Below, piece by piece: positions 1-5,134 of a stretch of 5,134 nucleotides of DNA; position 1 is the stretch's first letter, and every line of letters starts with the position of its first letter. The translations under genes were made by a program, and so were the position numbers. This stretch comes from Euryarchaeota archaeon UBA175 (lineage in GTDB: Archaea; Thermoplasmatota; Poseidoniia; Poseidoniales; Thalassarchaeaceae): the NCBI GenBank assembly GCA_002497895.1, contig DAFD01000018.1, positions 1 through 5,134 on the forward strand, written 5' to 3'. Under the pieces are notes generated by a model. That model saw only the letters and a list, made by a program, of their open reading frames with translations, was not told the DNA's origin and did not search any database.

Positions 1-2645
1 AGCCTATCGAGACCAAGTGAGCGGCGTTTAACTTCCATCAGGGCGGCTACCGGAATGCTGGTTCTCTGTCCGAGTCTACGAGGTCTTCTGTTTCCTCGCA
101 GGGGTCTTGGCTTGGTTTTGCCACCGCACTCCTCGGCCACCCCGGGGTCTGGTCTGTTATGGCAGCGAAGCATAGGAGATTCCATCCCGCATTTCTTGCA
201 GATACGTGGACCAGCGTCTACTCGCACTCTTCCTCTCGATGCTGCGTGACCGAGGAGCCGCTGTGGACCTCCATGATCGCCGATTGGGAATAGCGAATGG
301 ACTAGCGGTTTCATCTCGCGCCTGCTAGCTTTCTCTGGTCTCCCCATCCTTGAACCAACGCGGCATGATACAGCGTCCTCCCATCTCAATTCAGAGAGGC
401 GACGGGCTAGCCACAGAGATCGGTCGACCTCATGGTCGTCGAGAAGGTGGCGAGCCGCCATCAATTCCTGCGGGTTTGGGGCACCAGGGTCTTCGATTTT
501 TGCTGCAGCCTCATCACCGGCAGCTTCGGTCTCTCCGATACTCATTCCACGTTGGCGCGCGGAAGTTTGCTCACGTATGCGTTCGACATTGCGCGCGTTT
601 TCGATTTCGGCTAGGCGCTCATCCTCTTCGCGAATGGTATTCGTTGCTGTTCTGATACGTGCTACTCGATCGGTAACGTGCGGGCCAGCCTCTGTTCTCT
701 GGCGAATGCTCGATCCATCCAGTTCAAGCCCTAGTCCATCGATTAGAGGCTCCCAGAGAGAGGGAATGACGATATCGCCGCGCTTGTGATGATGCTGGAT
801 TCCGAGAACCAATAGTGAGGATTTTACTACACCGTGACGCTGTACTTCTGTCCAGCGCGGCCAGACACCAGTCGAAGGAGTGTCAAGACCTACATCCTCG
901 AGGTGTTGTTCTGGAGTCCAACCTTTGACGACACCAGGGATTCGTAAACCTCGGCTCTCAACCTTGGAAGATAGCAAAGCCTCAATCAAATGCGGTGCGA
1001 AGGAGAGTGGTAGGTCTGACCACCACGGATTGAATGGGGGCGGTGGTGCAGTTCCAAAGGAGAGGCAGATGCTTCGGACTTGCTCCCACGTCAAGTCGAG
1101 CCCGCGCAAGTATCGATTCCAATCGCGGCGCCGACGAGCACGTTCGAGTGCAGGCTCACCTCCTCGATTGATGGCACCGTTGAATGCTAAGCCAGGAGGC
1201 ATCTGTTCGCGACTCAACCCCAAAATTTCCGCGAGTGAATCTACTTTCTGTGGCTGGTTTAGCGCCTCCGCAAGGTCGGCTGCCCACCAATCCCGATTGT
1301 ATGGCGAAGGAACTAGATTCTTGTTATTCTCAAGGAATTCACCGAAACCAACCAGAAACTCTCCACTATCCCACAGCGAGACGACTCGGTCACTCACATC
1401 GCGCCATTCTGTAGCCGTATCGATGCGTTTGAAAGTACCATCATCGAGTAGAACCGATGGCCCTTCGATATCCACAGAAGGGGTCACTGCGGCTGCTTTC
1501 CCTGGCCTCTCAGTCTTCATCTGAGTGCCGATTGCTAGGAATGACCCCATCGCTTCCATCGAAACCGGATTAATCCCTGCCGCCGCTAAACCTGAGGCTC
1601 GGCTGCGCCCATAGCGCAGCCGAAATGCGCCCGGCTCACATGGCTCACCAAAGACCGGGCGCCCAGCGATGACATCGTCGAGAAAACGGTCATCGCGCTT
1701 GATGATTCGGCGTTTGAATGTGGATTCGGAATCGTCGGATTTGCCCTTGGAGGCGAAATGTGCGATGAATTCCCAACCAGGAATTTTCAACCTTTCAGTA
1801 TGTTTCTGGATCTTTGGAGCCTTGAGACAAAGACCCTCTCCAATGACCAGCATCACACCACCGCGGACCCTCGATCCCTCGATATTGCGGACTTCTTTGT
1901 AGCCCGAGCACTCGATTTGTTCAGTCGCCTCGCCGTTAATCATCACAGGACAGGCGCGGACGATGATTTCGATCTCCTCGGGTGGCGGCTTGTACTGCAT
2001 ACCGGCTCGATACAAGCCAAACTCTTCTTTGACGCGCTCTACTTCAGGCGTCGTTGGGATGTATCGGTTAAGCCCGAGCTCACGGCGAACCATATCGCCA
2101 ATCAGCACACCGAGAGCCTGCGCTGTCCCTCCCGCGGCACGGATTGGGCCACAGAATTCGATTGAGAGAAATTCGCTTCCATCCTCATTATTGAGAATCT
2201 TGACATTTCCGATTCCTTCGAGCGGTGCTACCAGCACCGCCTCGGTCAGAACTGCAAGTCCCACACGCAAACCGGTATCTATCGAGCGCCGGACATCTGC
2301 GGTTAGTGCGTGCATTCGCTTTGCGACATCGACCGCAATCTGAATCGAAGCCGCCTCGCGGTCGACCCGACTCAACAACTTACGAAGATCATCCTCGATT
2401 CGAAGTGGTTCCTGATCTGGCTCCGGGCGGAGATAATCTTCGAGCAATTTCTCGGTGCGACTGGCAAGGTCAGCAGCGCGAGGAATCTCAACCACGTCAG
2501 CGAAATCAAGACCCTTCGAGCGAGCCTCACCAGCGATGCGGTAAGCCTCCTCCGTTCGCTCGTCAAGCCAGAGGCTGTATGACTCCATTTCGTGGGTAAG
2601 TCGGGCTTCATCGACCACCACTTCTGGACCATCTGCTCCGACCAT
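1..2645 (-). CDS. polC: DNA polymerase D large subunit DP2 (partial, C-terminus beyond left edge)
   Basis: This is the large, polymerising subunit of the archaeal replicative DNA polymerase D, which works with the small exonuclease subunit DP1. I translated the minus strand by hand: 881 codons from ATG 2645 to the edge without a stop. Family signatures appear in the DP2 order: CGPIRAAGGTAQALG at residues 165-179, RGGVMLVIGEGLCLKAPKI at 261-279, RLRYGRSR at 342-349, TERPGKAAAVTP near 379-390 followed by IEGP at 393, RMGRPEKA at 766-773, LFPIG at 785-789, and a cysteine module at 816-840. The catalytic Asp motif (NADCDGD in Pyrococcus) should lie beyond the edge, so catalytic competence cannot be judged. 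An in-frame TGA at 2649-2651 makes ATG 2645 the first possible ATG; Met20 (2588) is an alternative, and neither has a clear Shine-Dalgarno sequence. Residues about 663-726 look like a charged helix and acidic linker. The gene is divergent from pyrE. Confidence 0.95.
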   Translation of the reverse strand, partial: MVGADGPEVVVDEARLTHEMESYSLWLDERTEEAYRIAGEARSKGLDFADVVEIPRAADLASRTEKLLEDYLRPEPDQEPLRIEDDLRKLLSRVDREAASIQIAVDVAKRMHALTADVRRSIDTGLRVGLAVLTEAVLVAPLEGIGNVKILNNEDGSEFLSIEFCGPIRAAGGTAQALGVLIGDMVRRELGLNRYIPTTPEVERVKEEFGLYRAGMQYKPPPEEIEIIVRACPVMINGEATEQIECSGYKEVRNIEGSRVRGGVMLVIGEGLCLKAPKIQKHTERLKIPGWEFIAHFASKGKSDDSESTFKRRIIKRDDRFLDDVIAGRPVFGEPCEPGAFRLRYGRSRASGLAAAGINPVSMEAMGSFLAIGTQMKTERPGKAAAVTPSVDIEGPSVLLDDGTFKRIDTATEWRDVSDRVVSLWDSGEFLVGFGEFLENNKNLVPSPYNRDWWAADLAEALNQPQKVDSLAEILGLSREQMPPGLAFNGAINRGGEPALERARRRRDWNRYLRGLDLTWEQVRSICLSFGTAPPPPFNPWWSDLPLSFAPHLIEALLSSKVESRGLRIPGVVKGWTPEQHLEDVGLDTPSTGVWPRWTEVQRHGVVKSSLLVLGIQHHHKRGDIVIPSLWEPLIDGLGLELDGSSIRQRTEAGPHVTDRVARIRTATNTIREEDERLAEIENARNVERIREQTSARQRGMSIGETEAAGDEAAAKIEDPGAPNPQELMAARHLLDDHEVDRSLWLARRLSELRWEDAVSCRVGSRMGRPEKASRREMKPLVHSLFPIGDHGGPQRLLGHAASRGRVRVDAGPRICKKCGMESPMLRCHNRPDPGVAEECGGKTKPRPLRGNRRPRRLGQRTSIPVAALMEVKRRSLGLDR

Positions 2646-2785
2646 ATCTCATGCGCTCCGTTGTTGGACATCCGACCACCGAACGCGGCCGTCCAAGAAC
2701 ATTCAGTGTCTTCCCGCTGCCTAAGCCCTCTCCTAGTGCGAACCTTCATCCGGTTCCCACCGAGCCGAAATGGAAGGGAAGTGAC
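2646..2785. promoter_or_regulatory. Divergent intergenic region between DP2 and pyrE
   Basis: This 140-base gap separates two divergently transcribed genes and must contain or adjoin both promoters. I see no convincing TATA element on either strand: it has no A+T-rich stretch like the one before the fumarase gene. On the plus strand a purine run (GGAAGGGA, 2772-2779) ends 6 bases before the pyrE ATG and is a plausible weak ribosome binding site. No strong hairpin or repeat was found. That it acts as a promoter region is inferred from gene orientation only. Confidence 0.4.
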
Positions 2786-3370
2786 ATGTCGACCACAGTT
2801 GCCGAAGCCAAGCAACGCCTCATTGAACGCGTTCGTGAGCTCGCTTACCTCCACTCTCCGGATGATTTGTTCACCCTCGCTAGTGGGCGACAAAGTCCAC
2901 ATTTCTTCGATATGAAGCCGGTGATGATGAATCCCGAGTGCGCTCATTTGATCGGTGTGTTGCTACATGCTGAGATTGGTTCACTCGGCGGAATCGATGC
3001 CGTCGGTGGATTGGAACTGGGAGCGGTCCCGCTGGCCGGCATCGCCATCGCAAAGGCAGAACGAGGATCGAATCTTCGCGGCTTCATGGTGCGAAAGGAA
3101 GCCAAAGGCCGCGGCGGGCGTAAGACAGGAAACCCTCCTGGTATCGAGGGTTCGACGCTAAACTCAGGTGATCGTGTAGTATTGCTCGAGGACGTGACGA
3201 CAACAGGCGGCTCAGCATTGAAGGCTGCTGTAAGACTCACCGAAATGGGCTGCGAAGTGGCCGCCTGTATCACGATTCTTGATCGAGAAGAGGGCGGCCA
3301 GGACGCTTTTGATTCGGCCGGAATCACCCTGGTTCCGTTGATTGTTCGCTCCGACGTGACGGGTGAGTGA
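2786..3370 (+). CDS. pyrE: Orotate phosphoribosyltransferase
   Basis: A 194-residue cytoplasmic enzyme that joins orotate to PRPP to form OMP, the fifth step of de novo pyrimidine synthesis. The length is normal for a standalone OPRT, and no OMP decarboxylase domain is fused. Visible signatures are SGRQSPHFFDMK at residues 33-44 (OPRT N-terminal motif), GGLELGAVPLA at 74-84, the mobile catalytic loop beginning RKEAK at 103-107, and the PRPP-binding motif VVLLEDVTTTGGSA at 131-144. The frame stays open upstream to an ATG at 2651, but that would add a 45-residue Pro/Ser-rich stretch unlike OPRT, so I prefer ATG 2786, which has a purine-rich site 6 bases upstream. In the catalytic loop, the position of the usual histidine (KxH) is Arg109, and the loop looks a few residues longer than in bacterial enzymes. 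It is first gene of a probable operon; its TGA abuts the next ATG. Confidence 0.95.
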   Translation: MSTTVAEAKQRLIERVRELAYLHSPDDLFTLASGRQSPHFFDMKPVMMNPECAHLIGVLLHAEIGSLGGIDAVGGLELGAVPLAGIAIAKAERGSNLRGFMVRKEAKGRGGRKTGNPPGIEGSTLNSGDRVVLLEDVTTTGGSALKAAVRLTEMGCEVAACITILDREEGGQDAFDSAGITLVPLIVRSDVTGE

Positions 3371-3766
3371 ATGGACTCGCACGTCATCGATTCGAGCGAA
3401 CCTTACCATCCCGAAAAGTTGGCTGAGAAGGAATATGTCGGCGCTGCTGCTTACTTCGAGCAGGATCTCCGCGCCGGAGTGATTCTCCGAGTTGAGGAAT
3501 TTCCCGAGATGCGCAAGCCCTCTTACAAGATCGAGGTCGATTTCGGGCCGGTTATTGGGCGCAGGTGGAGTTCTGCGCAAATTACCAATTACGCACGGTC
3601 TGACTTGGTTGGCCGGACTGTGGTTGGCGCACTCAACTTGGGTGACAAGACTCTGCCAACAGGTTTTGTCAGCCAATTCCTGGTTCTTGGTGCCCTCGAT
3701 CCCGATGGAACGGTCCGATTGCTGGAATTGCCTGATGGCATACTACCTGGGTCGATGGTTGCCTAA
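3371..3766 (+). CDS. csaA: CsaA-like protein (EMAP/Trbp111-type tRNA-binding-fold chaperone)
   Basis: A 131-residue protein whose residues ~29-131 match the CsaA family, a single OB-fold of the EMAPII/Trbp111 tRNA-binding type. Recognisable segments are FEQDLRAGVILRVEEFPE (29-46), RKPSYKIEVDFGP (48-60), the SSAQIT motif (67-72), GFVSQFLVLGAL (97-108) and the closing LPGSMVA. In Bacillus subtilis CsaA is a homodimeric, secretion-linked chaperone; a role in protein folding, export or RNA binding here is by homology only. The first ~28 residues are charged and extend beyond the usual CsaA start; no later Met in that stretch offers a shorter start. The ATG directly follows the pyrE TGA, and GGTGAG (3362-3367) inside the end of pyrE can act as ribosome binding site, so the two genes are almost certainly co-transcribed and translationally coupled. 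Confidence 0.88.
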   Translation: MDSHVIDSSEPYHPEKLAEKEYVGAAAYFEQDLRAGVILRVEEFPEMRKPSYKIEVDFGPVIGRRWSSAQITNYARSDLVGRTVVGALNLGDKTLPTGFVSQFLVLGALDPDGTVRLLELPDGILPGSMVA

Positions 3767-3805
3767 TTGAAGGCCTCCTCAACACCAAACTCCCTTCAGA
3801 AATAC

Positions 3806-3813
3806 GGAGGTGA
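3806..3813 (+). promoter_or_regulatory. Near-perfect archaeal Shine-Dalgarno site
   Basis: GGAGGTGA is complementary over all eight bases to the usual archaeal 16S rRNA 3' tail (AUCACCUCC). It sits 8 bases before an ATG at 3822 that opens a 9-codon ORF, and 41 bases before the isomerase ATG at 3855. It is the strongest such site I found in the window and decides that translation probably begins at 3822, not only at 3855. Confidence 0.6.
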
Positions 3814-3821
3814 GCACCATC

Positions 3822-3851
3822 ATGCTCTTGAGCCGAGCGCGCTGGGGCTGA
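3822..3851 (+). CDS. Putative 9-residue leader ORF before the cyclophilin gene
   Basis: ATG to TGA encodes MLLSRARWG. The start is spaced ideally (8 bases) from a near-perfect Shine-Dalgarno sequence, whereas the isomerase ATG that follows, three bases after this stop and in the same frame, has no comparable site. The simplest reading is a leader minigene whose termination lets ribosomes restart at the isomerase ATG. Another is a decayed upstream start, in which the TGA separates an old N-terminus from the present one. The peptide has no similarity I recognise and may have no function of its own. Evidence is limited to the site, spacing and frame. Confidence 0.4.
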   Translation: MLLSRARWG

Positions 3852-3854
3852 GTC

Positions 3855-4346
3855 ATGCCTACTGTAGTGAAGATGACGACGAGTGCAGGGGAGATCACGA
3901 TAGGTCTCTACACTGAAGATTGCCCCGAGACTACCGGTAACTTCCTCAAACTCGTGGATGAAGAATTCTACAACGGTCTTCACTTTCACCGTGTAATCAA
4001 GGACTTCATGATTCAAGGTGGTTGTCCACATTCTCGTGACCCAGGAAACGGCAGAGCTGGAACGGGTGGTCCTGGTTGGAAAATTCCTTGCGAGTTGTCC
4101 GCTTTGGGGAAGAAGCACGACAGGCCCGGGCTTTTCTCGATGGCGAATGCTGGTAGAAACACAGGTGGTTCCCAATTCTTCCTTACGACCATCCCAACGC
4201 CTTGGTTAGATGGTAACCATGCCGTGTTTGGAGAGGTAATTGAGGGGATGGAAGTGGTGTACAAGATTGAGAATTGCGATACCGCTCGAGGAGATCGCCC
4301 CTATGACCCTCAAAAAATCATTAAAGTTGAGCGAATAAATGAATAA
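3855..4346 (+). CDS. Cyclophilin-type peptidyl-prolyl cis-trans isomerase
   Basis: A 163-residue single-domain cyclophilin, an enzyme that speeds cis-trans isomerisation of peptide bonds before proline during folding. There is no signal peptide or membrane segment, so it should be cytoplasmic. All the active-site residues I can map from human CypA are present: Arg46, Phe51, Met52 and Gln54 in FHRVIKDFMIQGG; Gln107, Phe108 and Phe109 in GSQFF; Trp117, Leu118 and His122 in TPWLDGNHAVFGEV. Compared with CypA, the loop after Gln54 is the prokaryotic type (GTGGPGWKIP, residues 69-78). An in-frame TGA at 3849-3851 excludes any extension, and ATG 3855 gives the canonical N-terminus, with a strand starting a few residues in. 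It lies 88 bases after the csaA-like gene with no obvious TATA element or terminator between, so it is probably the third gene of the same operon. Both neighbours 3' of pyrE are folding-related by homology. Confidence 0.95.
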   Translation: MPTVVKMTTSAGEITIGLYTEDCPETTGNFLKLVDEEFYNGLHFHRVIKDFMIQGGCPHSRDPGNGRAGTGGPGWKIPCELSALGKKHDRPGLFSMANAGRNTGGSQFFLTTIPTPWLDGNHAVFGEVIEGMEVVYKIENCDTARGDRPYDPQKIIKVERINE

Positions 4347-4363
4347 TCGCTGCATAGGCAGCC

Positions 4364-4393
4364 AATAATTATCTTTATTAATAAGTAATTATT
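4364..4393 (+). promoter_or_regulatory. TATA-like promoter within an A+T-rich inverted repeat
   Basis: The arms AATAATTA (4364-4371) and TAATTATT (4386-4393) are exact reverse complements separated by 14 bases. Within the spacer lies a perfect 10-base palindrome, TTATTAATAA (4375-4384). The TTTATTAA segment (4374-4381) is centred about 27 bases before the ATG at 4404, the distance expected of an archaeal TATA box for a leaderless transcript, and no Shine-Dalgarno sequence precedes that ATG. The stretch is far richer in A+T than the rest of the window. Because the downstream protein begins with a ribbon-helix-helix domain, and such proteins often bind inverted repeats at their own promoters, this is a candidate autoregulatory operator. 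The promoter role is fairly likely; the operator role is inference. Confidence 0.6.
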
Positions 4394-4403
4394 CAGCATA
4401 GAC

Positions 4404-5134
4404 ATGGCGAAACACCGGGCGGGCGACCGCCGAATCATCAGTATTAGCATACCAGAAGACCTCGCAAAGAAGCTCGATAGGCGTGTAGGAAAGGGTCGTG
4501 GCCAGGGTCGGTCAGCGACGATTGCGAAAATGATCCAGAACAACCTCGAGACCGAGCAAACGGTGCCAACGACGCAACGAGCAAGCGAGCCCAGAGCAGC
4601 TTCGGGAGCAACCGGGACTGTTCGTCTCGAAAAGGACACAATGGGCGAACTTGAAGTTCCAGCAGACCGCTATTTCGGAGCCCAAACCGCTCGTTCACTG
4701 ATAAATTTCGACATCGGAACCGATACCATGGATCCCTCAATAATCCGAGCCTTCGGCATACTCAAGCAGGCGGCTGCAGAGACCAATGTTGGACTCGGTC
4801 AGCTTGACCCTCAGATTGGAGCACTCATCTCAGCCGCCTGCGACGAGGTAATCTCAGGAGCGTTGGACGAGCATTTCCCACTCAGAGTCTGGCAAACCGG
4901 TTCCGGCACACAGACCAATATGAACTCCAACGAGGTCATCGCCAACCGAGCCATTGAGATGGCCGGCGGTGAACTAGGAAGCAAGTCTCCAGTCCACCCA
5001 AATGACCACGTCAATCGCGGCCAATCAAGCAATGATACATTCCCGACCGCGATGCACATCGCAGCTGCAGAAGAAATCCACAACCGACTCCTGCCAGCAA
5101 TCCGCCTTCTGCACAACGCGCTGGCGGCCAAAGC
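4404..5134 (+). CDS. fumC: Ribbon-helix-helix domain fused to class II fumarate hydratase (partial, 3' end beyond window)
   Basis: One open frame of 243 codons runs from ATG 4404 to the edge; I checked every codon and found no stop. Residues ~10-50 fit a CopG/Arc ribbon-helix-helix domain: strand RIISISIP (10-17), a helix from [11 protein letters not shown], a GRGQGRS turn (31-37) and a helix [12 protein letters not shown] (38-49). Residues ~50-71 form an Ala/Thr/Pro/Ser-rich linker. From Thr72 the sequence follows FumC, which interconverts fumarate and malate in the citric acid cycle: [20 protein letters not shown] (73-92), [15 protein letters not shown] (163-177, active-site region) and [17 protein letters not shown] (198-214, B-site region). 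The later GSS catalytic loop lies outside the window. E. coli FumC begins at about residue 70 here, so the extension is one domain long. In-frame GTG 4563 could start a normal-length fumarase, but it lacks a good ribosome binding site. The start at 4404 is supported by the upstream TATA-like element. Confidence 0.9.
   Translation, partial: MAKHRAGDRRIISISIPEDLAKKLDRRVGKGRGQGRSATIAKMIQNNLETEQTVPTTQRASEPRAASGATGTVRLEKDTMGELEVPADRYFGAQTARSLINFDIGTDTMDPSIIRAFGILKQAAAETNVGLGQLDPQIGALISAACDEVISGALDEHFPLRVWQTGSGTQTNMNSNEVIANRAIEMAGGELGSKSPVHPNDHVNRGQSSNDTFPTAMHIAAAEEIHNRLLPAIRLLHNALAAK

Noticed and set aside
880..1524. A 214-codon plus-strand open frame, the longest plus-strand frame in the left half
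   Set aside because: It lies wholly antisense to DP2. The minus-strand translation matches DP2 motifs throughout this stretch, and the plus-strand product is Ser/Arg-rich with no recognisable domain.
1..2645. Intein in the polymerase gene
   Set aside because: DP2 inteins are known, mostly at the catalytic Asp motif, but that motif lies beyond the window. The 881 residues seen run through DP2 blocks with no Hint or homing endonuclease motifs.
2651..2785. Longer pyrE start at ATG 2651
   Set aside because: It would add 45 Pro/Ser-rich residues not found in OPRT and place the start six bases from the DP2 start. ATG 2786 gives the standard N-terminus and has a purine-rich site upstream.
2372..2947. 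A 191-codon minus-strand frame across the DP2 start and the start of pyrE
   Set aside because: It is a different frame from DP2 over the same DNA and runs antisense into pyrE. Both real genes explain the sequence, and its product has no family features.
3767..3821. Terminator hairpin between the csaA-like gene and the cyclophilin
   Set aside because: Only short imperfect complementarity (for example CCTCC with GGAGG) is present and there is no T-run, so nothing supports a transcript end here.
3849..3851. TGA read as selenocysteine or otherwise recoded, joining the 9-codon ORF to the cyclophilin
   Set aside because: pyrE in the same operon uses TGA as a stop, there is no catalytic need for an unusual residue at that place, and the isomerase has a canonical N-terminus from ATG 3855.
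4364..4393. The A+T-rich inverted repeat as a terminator for the isomerase gene
   Set aside because: The stem would be only A-T pairs and no T-tract follows. Its position before a leaderless-type start fits a promoter better, although an archaeal T-rich stop signal nearby cannot be excluded.
4310..4639. Minus-strand 109-codon frame across the fumarase promoter
   Set aside because: It is antisense to the RHH domain coding region and the isomerase end, has no recognisable domain, and the plus-strand frame carries clear homology.

Overview
The window looks like chromosomal DNA of a euryarchaeon. The strongest evidence is the minus-strand gene filling the left half: it encodes the large subunit (DP2) of DNA polymerase D, a replicative polymerase confined to archaea. 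Two further signs agree: one start carries a Shine-Dalgarno sequence that fits the archaeal 16S tail, and another gene appears leaderless, with an A+T-rich TATA element about 27 bases before its ATG. Moderate GC content and the gene mix (PolD, standalone OPRT, CsaA, cyclophilin, class II fumarase) would suit a mesophilic marine lineage such as Marine Group II / Thermoplasmatota. That placement is a guess, not something the sequence proves.

Layout. Positions 1-2645 (minus strand): the first 881 residues of PolD DP2, with its C-terminus, including the catalytic Asp motif, beyond the left edge. Positions 2646-2785: a 140-base divergent intergenic region. Positions 2786-4346 (plus strand): a probable three-gene operon of pyrE (orotate phosphoribosyltransferase), a CsaA-like tRNA-binding-fold chaperone starting directly after the pyrE stop, and a cyclophilin-type peptidyl-prolyl isomerase. 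Just before the isomerase lies a 9-codon ORF with the best Shine-Dalgarno sequence in the window. Positions 4347-4403: a very A+T-rich promoter holding an inverted repeat. Positions 4404-5134: an open gene cut by the right edge.

That last gene is the most unusual part. Its first ~50 residues read as a ribbon-helix-helix (CopG/Arc-type) DNA-binding domain. After a low-complexity linker, the same uninterrupted frame continues as a class II fumarate hydratase (FumC). A DNA-binding domain on a metabolic enzyme recalls PutA, the RHH-proline dehydrogenase that represses its own gene. Here the inverted repeat overlapping the TATA element is an obvious candidate operator. The proposal that this fumarase senses its substrate and controls its own promoter is inference, but it is directly testable.

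No tRNA, rRNA, CRISPR array, insertion sequence or intein was seen.
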